51,829 bases of DNA from Pseudobutyrivibrio sp. ACV-2 (GCF_900107545.1 NZ_FNQZ01000018.1:1-51829); one strand, 5' to 3'. Positions 34,085-42,238 are shown, counted from the first letter of the stretch. Made by a program: numbers and translations. The notes: a model not told the origin generated them from the letters alone.

Positions 34085-34861
34085 ATGGAGAAGGTTAATT
34101 TATATAAAAAAAGGGACAATGCTTTGAGAGAAAAATTCAATGATATCGCTGAAGAATACGAAGAATATAGATTTACTTATCCAGAAAAGCTGTTTGATGA
34201 TATTATTTGCTATTCGGGGGAGGGGCGAAAGGCGCTAGAAATTGGTATAGGCACAGGGAAAGCTACTCCTTTTTTTTTGAAAAATGGGTATAAAGTAGTT
34301 GCTGTTGAGCCTGTTAAAAATATGCTTGAAGTTGCGAAAAGAAAATTTAGTGATGAATCAATTGAATTTATTCATTCAACATTTGAAGAATTAGAGGCTG
34401 TTGATCAATATGATTTGATCTATGCAGCGTCTTCTTTTCAGTGGGTTAATGGGGGCAACCGGTTAGGTAAAGTATATACAATGTTGCGAAAAGGTGGCGT
34501 TTTTGCCAGATTTAAAACAGTAAATATTATTTTGCCAGAAAAAAATACTAATAACACGATTTTGATAGAAGCATATAAAAGATTCCTTCCGGACTATTTG
34601 CCAATGGATGTTTCGAATACGAACATGAGATACGAAGAATATGAAAGTAAAGGATTTTCTGATTTGAAAAGAAATGAATATTACATTGATCATGAGCTTG
34701 AGATAGAAAAATATGTAAAATTGGTAAATACTTATACTGAGTACCTAGTTCTTGATGTCTCATTGCGAAAGGAATTTGAAGATTATATTATTGGCAAAAT
34801 GGCTGGAGAAAAAGTCGCTATTACACAGAAATGCACGCTGTATCTTGCTAGAAAACATTAA
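34085..34861 (+). CDS. SAM-dependent methyltransferase
   Basis: A 258-aa class I methyltransferase. KALEIGIGTGKATPFF (motif I, ~residue 46-61), VVAVEPVKNMLEVA (motif II acid) and YDLIYAASSFQWV (motif IV) are clear, similar to UbiE-type small-molecule enzymes. ATG 34085 with GGGGAGA upstream is preferred over 34061. It starts just after the LRR stop. It likely methylates the cluster's sugar or acyl part. Confidence 0.85.
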   Translation: MEKVNLYKKRDNALREKFNDIAEEYEEYRFTYPEKLFDDIICYSGEGRKALEIGIGTGKATPFFLKNGYKVVAVEPVKNMLEVAKRKFSDESIEFIHSTFEELEAVDQYDLIYAASSFQWVNGGNRLGKVYTMLRKGGVFARFKTVNIILPEKNTNNTILIEAYKRFLPDYLPMDVSNTNMRYEEYESKGFSDLKRNEYYIDHELEIEKYVKLVNTYTEYLVLDVSLRKEFEDYIIGKMAGEKVAITQKCTLYLARKH

Positions 34862-34924
34862 TTATTTCGATTATGTCATATTATGCTTTTTCCTGATTAT
34901 CAGAAAAGGAAAGTGAGAGAAATA

Positions 34925-36229
34925 ATGGGATATTTTCAAGAATCTATTGAGACTATGGATGTTGATAAACTAAAGGCGTTACAAAATAAGCGCTTTTGCG
35001 ATTTGATCAAGAGGACATATAGGAATGTGCCTTTTTATAAAAAGAAATTAGAAGATTTGGGGATTGTTATTTCAGAAATAAATGGGATAGAGGATATAAC
35101 TAAACTTCCGTTTATGACTAAAGACGATTTAAGGATCAATTACCCAGATAAATTATTAGCTGTTCCCCAAAGTGAAATAGTTAAAGCGCAGTCTACAAGT
35201 GGGACAACAGGAAAGCCTGTGATTTCATTTTACACGAAGCACGATGTGTCAATATGCGAAGATTGCTGCGCGCGAGCAATTGTAGCAGCAGGTGGTTGCA
35301 AAAAAGATGTATGTCAAGTGAGCTTTGGATACGGGTTGTTTTCTGGTGGAGCAGGTTTGGATGGGGGATCACAGCGTGTTGGATGCCTTACTTTGCCGAT
35401 GTCTACAGGAAATACTAGACGCCAAGCGCAATTTATGATTGATTTGGGAACAAGTATATTATGTAGTACTCCATCATATGCTGCAAGTATTGGTGAATAC
35501 ATAGATAAGAATAACCTAAAGAAATATATCAAGCTTAAGGCGGGAATATTTGGAGCGGAGCCATGGAGCAATGAGTTACGTAATAAAATTGAGGAAGAAT
35601 TGGAAATCGATGCTTATGATATATATGGATTAACTGAAATGATGGGCCCAGGAGTTGCATTTGAATGTAGTCAAAAGGATGGAATGCATATTCAGGAAGA
35701 TCATTTTTTTGCTGAAGTAGTTAATCCTGAGGATGGACATGTTTTACCTAATGGTGAAGTAGGGGAATTAGTGCTTACAACTCTAACAAAAGAAGCAGTC
35801 CCACTTGTACGATATAGAACTCATGATTTGTGTAGGATTTATAGAGATAAGTGTTCATGTGGGAGAACTCACATAAAGATGAGTAAACTGTTAGGCAGGA
35901 CAGACGATATGGTAATTGTAAAGGGAGTAAATATTTGGCCATCTCAAGTGGAGACAGTTTTGATAAGAAATGGGTATACTTTAAACTATAATATAGTGAT
36001 TAGTCGTGAAGACAATAATGATTTTATGGATATTGATATTGAAAATTCTAAGCGAATTTTGGATGATAACCAAAAGGAACAAGAGATAAAATATTTAATA
36101 AATGAGTTCAAAGATGCATTAGGGATAAAAGTTAATATCCATCTAATCGGTGTCGGGACATTACAAAGAAGCGAAGGAAAGGCAAAAAAAGTTTTTGATA
36201 AACGAAACCTTTATGAAGGCGAGTGCTAA
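34925..36229 (+). CDS. PaaK-like acyl/aryl-CoA ligase (AMP-binding)
   Basis: A 434-aa adenylate-forming enzyme of the phenylacetate-CoA ligase family. QSTSGTTGKPVISFY is the AMP-binding P-loop, YDIYGLTEMMGPGV the A5-like motif, and VRYRTHDL plus LGRTDDMVIVKGVNIWPSQVE the hinge and C-terminal lid. ATG 34925 with GTGAGAG upstream gives the standard PaaK N-terminus; ATG 34883 would add 14 residues. It would activate a carboxylic acid for transfer to the glycan or sugar. Last gene of the cluster. Confidence 0.85.
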   Translation: MGYFQESIETMDVDKLKALQNKRFCDLIKRTYRNVPFYKKKLEDLGIVISEINGIEDITKLPFMTKDDLRINYPDKLLAVPQSEIVKAQSTSGTTGKPVISFYTKHDVSICEDCCARAIVAAGGCKKDVCQVSFGYGLFSGGAGLDGGSQRVGCLTLPMSTGNTRRQAQFMIDLGTSILCSTPSYAASIGEYIDKNNLKKYIKLKAGIFGAEPWSNELRNKIEEELEIDAYDIYGLTEMMGPGVAFECSQKDGMHIQEDHFFAEVVNPEDGHVLPNGEVGELVLTTLTKEAVPLVRYRTHDLCRIYRDKCSCGRTHIKMSKLLGRTDDMVIVKGVNIWPSQVETVLIRNGYTLNYNIVISREDNNDFMDIDIENSKRILDDNQKEQEIKYLINEFKDALGIKVNIHLIGVGTLQRSEGKAKKVFDKRNLYEGEC

Positions 36230-36492
36230 TGAAATAGAAATATTCTTTAGGTTTACACGATTAGACCCCTTTTTTACACTAGGTTTACACTCTCAGATAC
36301 TTTTCAAGCGATTTTTAGCATGATATTATTATAATGCGCCAAGTGATACGGGTTGCGAAAAACAGCCCGCACACGAAGCGCTTTTTCTTTTGCAAAAGAA
36401 TAGTTTTTTTGATGGACGCTGGTTTTGAAAGTGATTTCAAGCCGGCGTTTTTTCGTGCAGAAAAACAATCGGAAAGAGAGAGGGAAAACAAC
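36230..36492. promoter_or_regulatory. Leader region before the DUF5688 pseudogene
   Basis: AGGTTTACAC occurs twice (36249-36258 and 36281-36290), spaced 32 bases, with a third partial TTTACAC between them. A -10-like TATAAT lies at 36330-36335 and a palindrome TTCTTTTGCAAAAGAA at 36385-36400. The two direct repeats look like a regulator or recombinase site. Confidence 0.35.
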
Positions 36493-37281
36493 ATGGATTT
36501 TGAGACATTTAAGGAAAGCCTTGCGAAGGATGTTAAAGAAATACTTGATTCGAGAACCGGCGGTGACACACAGGTGGAGAGCCGCACAGTAGATAAGATG
36601 AACGAAACCTATGATGCGATTACTGTTAAGCCTGAGGATAGCAATATCGGAGTAAACCTCAATGCCACAGCGCTCTATCAGGAGTATGAGGGCGGAAAAT
36701 CATATGATGAGATCGTGGATGGCGCTGCAGATGTTGCGGACAGCGCCCTTAAGTCCAGACCGGATTTTGATGTGCAGGCATTCAGTGATTATGACAAGAT
36801 GAAGGACTCACTTGCCATGGAGGTTGTTTCTAGGGGCAGAAATGCAGAGCTACTTGAAACTGTTCCTCATAAGGATATCGAGGACATGTCAGTGGCCTAT
36901 CGCTTTGTGATTGGTGAGACAGCCCAGGGTACAGGAACAATACTTGTGACAAATCAGATGCTTGATAACTAAGGTATTACTGCGGACCAGCTTCATGAGG
37001 ATGCTGTGAAGAATGCTCCAGAGATCAGACCTCTTGTTATCGAGGGCATGGCAGAAGTGCTTGCAAAACAGATGGGTGTTGAGGACCTTGAGATGCTCGG
37101 TCTTAACTTTCCACCGGAACAGGAGCAGATGTTTGTCGCTTCTGTTGAAGGCAATGTGCATGGTGCCGGAGTCCTTGCATATGAGGATTTCATGGATAAG
37201 GCATCGGAAAAAGTTGGCGGACAGTCGTTCTTCATTCTCCCGAGCAGTATCCACGAGTGTGCGACCTGTTTCGCCACATAA
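36493..37281 (+). pseudogene. DUF5688-family gene with an in-frame stop
   Basis: ATG 36493 (after GAAAGAGAGAGGG) opens MDFETFKESLAKDVKEIL and reads to TAA at 36970-36972 after MLDN. The same frame continues at once with GITADQLHEDAVKNAPEIRPL and on to 37281, ending FILPSSIHEC then a short unrelated tail. Family members read on through NYGIT at this point, so TAT or TAC became TAA. The 3' end is also cut after SSIHE. The gene is richer in G+C than the cluster before it. Function of DUF5688 is unknown. Confidence 0.8.
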
Positions 37282-37458
37282 ATTAACAAAGGGCGAGGGG
37301 TGCAATTAGTTTACTAGTTGTAACAATATTCTGCCGATAGATAAATATAATTCTACTTTCCGCTTCATTTCCGCTTCACACTTCACCACTACAATAACTT
37401 TTACCACTACTAACTGCGGGACCTGCTATATGTTAGCAACCCGTAATTTCAATCTAAC

Positions 37459-37760
37459 GTAAGCGTTTAATATTACCCCGTAGGGTATAAACAAAGGCAT
37501 CCTTGCGGATGCCAGACAGTCAACATATGGAGCATTTTACTCCATTTTATATAGCGCATGCTTCTCGAGTAGTTTCACTCCAAGAAGCTAACAGATCTAA
37601 TTGTTCGTCTAACCAATCAGCACTCGGACGACTCTCGAGAAGGTACTCAAGATATTTTTCAGGATTGACATTATTAACTTTGGCTGTCTCAATCGGTGAA
37701 TTGATAATTATGCTGGCATTTGCACCATCCTGAGTATCGCTAAACAACCAATTCTTCGTA
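37459..37760 (-). pseudogene. IS66 transposase C-terminal relic, left arm of relic A
   Basis: On the minus strand 37547-37760 encodes KNWLFSDTQDGANASI, PIETAKVNNVNPEKYLEYLLE and LASWSETTREAC, the C-terminus of IS66 TnpC transposases. It runs outward to an element end at 37459 (GTAAGCGTTTAATATT) past a GGCATCC/GGATGCC hairpin near 37495-37513. The rest of the element is missing. Confidence 0.8.
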
Positions 37761-37781
37761 TTATGTTCTATAGAACATAAT
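37760..37781. repeat. 22-bp perfect palindrome at the IS66 relic A junction
   Basis: ATTATGTTCTA followed by TAGAACATAAT, a perfect palindrome with no spacer, exactly between the two oppositely oriented transposase tails. Confidence 0.9.
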
Positions 37782-38062
37782 CGAAAAAACTGGGTTATGA
37801 TTAATTTCAGGTGCCAAGGCCAGTGCTATAACTTATAGCATCACTGAAACAGCAAAAGCTAACAACCTAAAACCTTATGAGTATTTCAAATATCATCTTA
37901 CTGTTATTCCAGAACATCTGGATAAGTCAGATAGAAATTTTATGGATAAACTACTTCCTTGGTCAGATGAACTGCCAAGCGAATATAGAAAACCAGTTAA
38001 GTAATCGTCGCGCCTGTGGGCGCGGCTAAATTTAAAGACGGTACCTATGGTTTACCGTTTAC
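37782..38062 (+). pseudogene. IS66 transposase C-terminal relic, right arm of relic A
   Basis: From 37810 to the stop at 38004 the plus strand encodes GAKASAITYSITETAKANNL and LLPWSDELPSEY, again an IS66 TnpC tail. The NWLFSDTPEG part just before it is scrambled by a loss of about five bases. The outer end at about 38062 reads GTAAACGGTAAACC on the minus strand, an IS66-type terminus related to the one at 37459. Confidence 0.8.
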
Positions 38063-38137
38063 TCAGTATATAATGAATAGAACCTTTTATATTTAATGAC
38101 TTGCGTGAATTCTTCTAAACTTTTTTTAGAACGAAAA

Positions 38138-39376
38138 TTATTCATCTTTCTTTTTATCCGTCCAGTAGCCCAATGGTTCGTTTTCTTGTTCAGTAAGTAT
38201 GCTCATAATTCTCTGGTATTCCGTATTAAATATCATTGTATCAGACTGATTCATTCGATTTTTAATAATATTTAAGCTTTCAGCAATTCGATGAATCGAT
38301 TCTTTTGTTATAAGATATTCTGTAGAATTTTGGCAAAGTGGAGTAAATGTAAATGGATATCTAAGTTGTAATTCATAATTCGTGTAATCATCTAGTCTTG
38401 CATATCTTGAAACAATTATTGCTTTTTGATAAAAAGGACTATTTTTTTCTGTAGGTAATTTATCTGATGTAATTAATAGTTGCTTATCAAATCTAAATTC
38501 TGTGTAAAAATCAAAAGGCACATATGATAGATAATCATGTTTTACTAATTCAAAAATTAAATAAGCATAATAATCAAAAGCATCCTCATCAAGCAATAAT
38601 AATGATTTTAAGCATTCTATCAGCTCAGAATAATTTTTAGTTGGTTTTTGTATATAGCAATCAATCATTTTGATTAATTCTAAAATGTTCGAATCATAAT
38701 TCCTTGATTCCTCAGCATTTAATATTAGATAAGGAATCATCTTAGTTATTTTAGAAGTAAAACTAATTTTGCTATACACATTAATTCTTTGACATATTGT
38801 ATCAATAGCATCATCTTCAAACTTCATTATCAATATAGACTGTTGTAATCCAGGATATTCTTTCATAATTCCAGTTATATGATATGCAATTTGACAAGCT
38901 GTCTTTGTGGATGGTTTTACTTTATTATTTAATATGGCGGACAAATTATTAACTCCTTTTAACTTTGAAATAACAAAATCGCCACAGCCTATCTGTTTAC
39001 AACGTGTAATAATCTTGTTTACATTGTTCAATAATTGTGGAGTTTCTTCATAGTCAAAAAGAGAATTCCCAAAAGATTCTTCAAAAACTTTGGTGTTATG
39101 TAGTAAAGATGTAAGTTCTTCGCATTCAATAGGATAATTCTCTCGGCATGATTTGCGCCAAAAAGCTGTTCTATACATTAAATCAAATGGATATACGTAT
39201 AATTTTCTTGCTATATGATATAAAAGGTTGAGATCTGGATTATCTCTATCCCCATATATGTAGTTTTTTAAAGTTGTATCATTTACTTCTAGCCATGCTG
39301 CTAATTCTGAGCGAGACATATTCGAGTATTCTAATAACTCTTTTAAATTCCTAGATAATTCATTAGTTAGATCCAT
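38138..39376 (-). CDS. Long XRE-type regulator, 412 aa
   Basis: Residues 1-70 are an XRE helix-turn-helix (LLEYSNMSRSELAAWLEVNDTTLKNYIYGDRDNPDLNLLYHIAR). A second HTH-like stretch appears around 140-170 (ISKLKGVNNLSAILNNKVKP). The remaining ~230 residues look all-helical. This shape (HTH plus long helical C-terminus) is shared by peptide-sensing RRNPP-type regulators, but repeats are not clear enough to assign it. It is divergent from the small peptide gene at 39689. AAAGGAC precedes the ATG. Confidence 0.65.
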   Translation of the reverse strand: MDLTNELSRNLKELLEYSNMSRSELAAWLEVNDTTLKNYIYGDRDNPDLNLLYHIARKLYVYPFDLMYRTAFWRKSCRENYPIECEELTSLLHNTKVFEESFGNSLFDYEETPQLLNNVNKIITRCKQIGCGDFVISKLKGVNNLSAILNNKVKPSTKTACQIAYHITGIMKEYPGLQQSILIMKFEDDAIDTICQRINVYSKISFTSKITKMIPYLILNAEESRNYDSNILELIKMIDCYIQKPTKNYSELIECLKSLLLLDEDAFDYYAYLIFELVKHDYLSYVPFDFYTEFRFDKQLLITSDKLPTEKNSPFYQKAIIVSRYARLDDYTNYELQLRYPFTFTPLCQNSTEYLITKESIHRIAESLNIIKNRMNQSDTMIFNTEYQRIMSILTEQENEPLGYWTDKKKDE

Positions 39377-39403
39377 ACTGAAGTCCTTTCCAAAATATAT
39401 TGC

Positions 39404-39416
39404 ATAGTAATACTAT
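39404..39416. promoter_or_regulatory. Palindromic operator candidate of the XRE gene
   Basis: ATAGTA-A-TACTAT, 28 bases upstream of the regulator's start on the minus strand, in the place expected for an autoregulatory site. Confidence 0.45.
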
Positions 39417-39461
39417 ACACTATATTTATATCCAAAATCAATAAAAATATGATTGTCTATC

Positions 39462-39529
39462 TGAAAGTGAGTCACACGCTGATTTGATTTAGAGCCACCC
39501 AACGCTAGCTTGAAAGTGAGCCACCCTTC
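39462..39529. mobile_element. Possible IS21-type terminus remnant
   Basis: Three related units, TGAAAGTGAGTCACACGCT (39462), TTTAGAGCCACCCAACGCT (39488) and TGAAAGTGAGCCACCC (39511), repeat the GAGYCACMC core within 68 bases. IS21-family elements carry such multiple terminal repeats. No istA/istB sequence is nearby. The rest of the 39377-39688 gap shows only a possible promoter at 39588-39616. Confidence 0.4.
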
Positions 39530-39587
39530 TTTCGGCCCTTCTTAGTTTGGGCTAAGCGGTAAGATTTAGATTATATTAGCTTGCTCC

Positions 39588-39616
39588 TTGATTTTCATTT
39601 AAAAACGTGGTAGATT
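39588..39616 (+). promoter_or_regulatory. Candidate promoter of the peptide operon
   Basis: TTGATT (39588-39593) and TAGATT (39611-39616) with 17 bases between them, 73 bases upstream of the peptide start. Confidence 0.45.
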
Positions 39617-39688
39617 ATTTTGGACCCAGATAAAGCATAGAGGTACTCAATATATTTTGTTTTGTGAGAAAGGAGGATAATAGATAAT

Positions 39689-39760
39689 ATGTCAGTAATA
39701 ATAGCCAACATCATCGCTCATGCCGCGATTGACGTAATAACCGCAATAATAAGAAGATAA
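39689..39760 (+). CDS. Amphipathic micropeptide, 23 aa
   Basis: A complete 23-codon ORF with a strong ribosome site, GAAAGGAGGATAATAGATAAT before ATG. It begins MSVIIANIIAHAAIDV and ends in IIRR. Hydrophobic Ile/Val residues alternate with small and polar ones and two arginines close the chain, an amphipathic-helix pattern as in membrane-active type I toxins (TisB-like) or small signal peptides. The next gene starts 13 bases on with its own AAGGAGG. No database family is claimed. Confidence 0.6.
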   Translation: MSVIIANIIAHAAIDVITAIIRR

Positions 39761-39773
39761 GGAGGAAAACGTA

Positions 39774-39956
39774 ATGTCATTTGATTTAATAAAATCATTT
39801 AATTTTTTAAAAGCACCTGGAGATAGATTTTCAGCTCGCATAACAAATACAGGACGGAAAGTCTTGAAAATTTCAACCGACCATGGAAAATTTAAGGCTA
39901 GCAAAGTACAGTACTCAAACGGTACCACTGTTGAGACGTATACACGCAAAAGATAG
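39774..39956 (+). CDS. Small basic protein, 60 aa, unknown
   Basis: Starts MSFDLIKSFNFLKAPGDRF after AAGGAGGAAAACGTA. It is rich in Lys, Arg, Ser and Thr and ends TVETYTRKR; the pattern from residue 15 on looks like four beta strands. It is between the micropeptide and a hairpin that precedes the NERD gene. No family recognised. Confidence 0.6.
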   Translation: MSFDLIKSFNFLKAPGDRFSARITNTGRKVLKISTDHGKFKASKVQYSNGTTVETYTRKR

Positions 39957-39977
39957 TAACTCTAATATTTTGTGCTT

Positions 39978-40020
39978 AAGTACTCGCAGAATAATTAATA
40001 GATATTATCTGCGAGTACTT
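39978..40020 (+). terminator. Hairpin/attenuator before the NERD gene
   Basis: AAGTACTCGCAGA (39978-39990) pairs perfectly with TCTGCGAGTACTT (40008-40020). There is no strong T-run (TATATAG follows), so it may be a processing or attenuation hairpin separating the two small genes from the NERD gene. Confidence 0.6.
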
Positions 40021-40041
40021 TATATAGAAAGGTATTTAATT

Positions 40042-41052
40042 ATGAATAAGGAATTTAGAAAAAGTCTATTTGTTAAAGAATTATACAAAATAGGTATCAC
40101 TAGAGATGGTTTATATAGAAAGGATTCTATAGAATCCATTTTATTAAAACTACAAAGCTTTATAGTGAATACTGTTTTTGAAAATGTTCATGGGAAAAAT
40201 CTTCGTATAATTGATGTGGCGAATCATATCCAAAATAGAGCAAGTGAACTGGGCATTAACTCTAATAAAAGTATTATTGATTTTTCAAATTCATGTAAGA
40301 AATTACAAAACTTGATTTCTTCAGAAATCACAGGCAATATTGGAGAAAAAGCCCTTAGAAGAGCCGATTCATTTGTTTATTCTCAGCATAATAGTATCTA
40401 CAATGTTAGTCTTAAAAATGACGATATATCCGCAGAACTTGATGGTATCGTAATCACTAATAGGGCGATATTTTTGCTAGAAAGTAAATACAGTAAAAAC
40501 AACTTATTTATTGCTGAAAATGGGTTGCTTATAGATAAATATAGATCCGATAGACAAGCATTGAAGAATATAGGAGACCAGATTAATAGAGAAGTTCATG
40601 TATTAAAATCCACTTTATCTAATATCGATATTACTAACGATATAGTGATTAAGCCTTATGTTGTAGCTACCAATGACTTCAGCTCGTTAAAAAGCAACTA
40701 TCAATATGTTTCAACCTGTGGCATTTCAGAACTTCCTCATATTATTGATGATTACCCAGGAGAAGTTCTATACACCCAAGGAGATATAGCGCTAATAAAA
40801 AAGGCCATTCTATCTAGCAGCAAAGAACAATTATATCCTATAAACTTCGATTTCTATCAGTTCATTTATCTCTTTGCAGATGTATTGGATTTAATAGAGG
40901 TGGATCAGATATACGAAACTCCAGACAAAACTATTATCGTGGAACCTGCAGAAGAGAAGAATTGGGGCACATACGCTCTTGGAGGAATAGCTGTTGTAGG
41001 TGCTCTTTGCTTAGTTTTATTTGGTAAACAGAAAGCACTCAAGTTCTTATAG
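40042..41052 (+). CDS. NERD-domain protein with C-terminal membrane anchor
   Basis: A 336-aa protein starting at ATG 40042 (AGAAAGG upstream). Residues ~100-170 carry the nuclease-related-domain pattern: GNIGEKALRRA, SAELDGIVITNRAIFLLESKYS (Asp, then Glu-x-Lys as in PD-(D/E)xK nucleases). Near the end WGTYALGGIAVVGALCLVLFG is a membrane span with a basic KQKALKF tail. NERD proteins often occur in plasmid, stress and defence contexts. Here it is last in the micropeptide operon. Confidence 0.7.
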   Translation: MNKEFRKSLFVKELYKIGITRDGLYRKDSIESILLKLQSFIVNTVFENVHGKNLRIIDVANHIQNRASELGINSNKSIIDFSNSCKKLQNLISSEITGNIGEKALRRADSFVYSQHNSIYNVSLKNDDISAELDGIVITNRAIFLLESKYSKNNLFIAENGLLIDKYRSDRQALKNIGDQINREVHVLKSTLSNIDITNDIVIKPYVVATNDFSSLKSNYQYVSTCGISELPHIIDDYPGEVLYTQGDIALIKKAILSSSKEQLYPINFDFYQFIYLFADVLDLIEVDQIYETPDKTIIVEPAEEKNWGTYALGGIAVVGALCLVLFGKQKALKFL

Positions 41053-41210
41053 TAATTGCTTATAAATGTATAGGTAAGTATTTGAGAGTTACAAATGGAA
41101 TTTTAAAATATATTTGCAAATTCCTGATGAATTGTCAAAAGGACAATGGAACGATTAATTATAAAATGCTAATCTGAATCTGAGCCTTTGAGGGTTTCCA
41201 ATCATAGATT

Positions 41211-41229
41211 GATAATGATTATCATTTTT
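41211..41229. promoter_or_regulatory. Fur-box-like sequence
   Basis: GATAATGATTATCATTTTT closely matches the 19-bp Fur consensus (GATAATGATAATCATTATC). No gene starts directly downstream; the next intact operon genes start about 1 kb on. The rest of 41053-41283 shows nothing else. Confidence 0.45.
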
Positions 41230-41283
41230 GCAATACAATACTTTATTTATGATGATTAATATATGAACAATAATAAAAGTTTA

Positions 41284-41580
41284 GTAAGCGCTTAATATTC
41301 CGCGCTACCAAAATTAAAAATGGCATCCGCAAGGATGCCAGATAATGGAGCATTTCACTCCGTATTATAGTTCGCATGCTTTTCGAGTTTCATTGCTCCA
41401 AGGAGCAAGACGCTCAAAGTCATCATCTGACATATCAGCACTCGGACGATTATCAAGTAAATAAGTAAGGTATTTCAAAGGATCTATACCGTTGGCTTTG
41501 ACTGACTCTACAAGTGAATAAATCTTCATGCTTGCATCGGCTCCATCCTGGCTATCAGAGAAAAGCCAGTTCCTATTGTG
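41284..41580 (-). pseudogene. IS66 transposase C-terminal relic, left arm of relic B
   Basis: The minus strand from 41580 to the stop at 41365 encodes RNWLFSDSQDGADASMKIYSL, VKANGIDPLKYLTYLLDNRP and LAPWSNETRKACEL, an IS66 TnpC tail closely akin to relic A's left arm. Outer end GTAAGCGCTTAATATT at 41284, then a GGCATCC/GGATGCC hairpin near 41321-41340, as in relic A. Confidence 0.82.
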
Positions 41581-41626
41581 AAAGGTCTTATTGATCTTTC
41601 ACTGGTTTATGCGAACATTCGCATAA
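41578..41626. repeat. Palindromes at the IS66 relic B junction
   Basis: GTGAAAG (41578-41584) pairs with CTTTCAC (41596-41602), and TTATGCGAA (41607-41615) pairs with TTCGCATAA (41618-41626) with two bases between. They sit between the two oppositely directed transposase tails. Confidence 0.85.
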
Positions 41627-42004
41627 GCAAGTGAGAGATCCATAAGAAGCTTTTCAGTGGGAAGAGTCAACTGGTTGTTTGCAGATACGCCCCTGGGTGC
41701 GGAAGTTAATTCTATGGTGTATACCTTTGTAGAGACAGCAAAGGCAAATGGCGCCAATCCTTATCTTTACATCAAGTACATCTTAGAAAAGATGCCAGCT
41801 CTTGTTGATGAGAAATATGAGGTTAAAGATAAGACAGCTCTCGATGCTATGTTGCCTTGGTCTAAGGATTACAGGCAATACGAAATAAATCAGGTTGAGG
41901 CAAACAGGCACCTTCTTGATAATCTATTTCCTGTGCCAGAGCGGCCTAAGGCACCAAATAATTATGAAAAATCTGATTTGCAATCAGATGCTGCTATTGC
42001 ATAA
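41627..42004 (+). pseudogene. IS66 transposase C-terminal relic, right arm of relic B
   Basis: Encodes RVNWLFADTPLGAEVNSMVY, ETAKANGANPYLYIKYILEKMP and LDAMLPWSKDYRQYE, another IS66 TnpC tail (stop TAA 42002-42004). It is open from about 41650. Its relation to the left arm is a different subfamily, so the two arms come from different elements. A terminator follows at 42010-42030. Confidence 0.82.
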
Positions 42005-42009
42005 GAAAA

Positions 42010-42030
42010 CCTGCAGATTAAATCTGCAGG
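42010..42030 (+). terminator. Hairpin after IS66 relic B
   Basis: CCTGCAGAT (42010-42018) and ATCTGCAGG (42022-42030) pair perfectly around TAA; AACTTTGTTG follows. Confidence 0.65.
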
Positions 42031-42157
42031 AACTTTGTTGATTAAAAGTTTAGAAAGTAGGAAAAGTCTTAAACTTTCTTGATTTTTCAAAATGGTATTC
42101 TGTGTGGGCTTCCTATTTAATGCTTACGGATGATTTTTGAAAAAAGATAAAAAATAA

Positions 42158-42210
42158 TGCAAAGTTAGCTTGACATAATATGCAAAGCAAACTATACTAA
42201 TTTTGCAAAG
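42158..42210 (+). promoter_or_regulatory. Promoter and three phased operators of the XRE/membrane pair
   Basis: TTGACA (42170-42175) and TATACT (42193-42198) are 17 bases apart. TGCAAAG occurs at 42158, 42181 and 42204, exactly 23 bases apart each time, and each copy is followed by a related YNARCT. The copies flank and enter the promoter, so a repressor bound to one face would block it. Autoregulation by the XRE protein is likely. Confidence 0.75.
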
Positions 42211-42238
42211 CGAACTTAGCAAGAGCATGGAGGCTGTC

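Noticed and set aside
36249-36290. Repeated AGGTTTACAC as a CRISPR or recombinase array
   Set aside because: Only two full copies and one partial; no spacer-repeat regularity and no cas or recombinase gene nearby.
36970-36972. Possible stop-codon readthrough or recoding in DUF5688
   Set aside because: No downstream recoding structure was seen, and the 3' end is also truncated, so mutation or decay is simpler.
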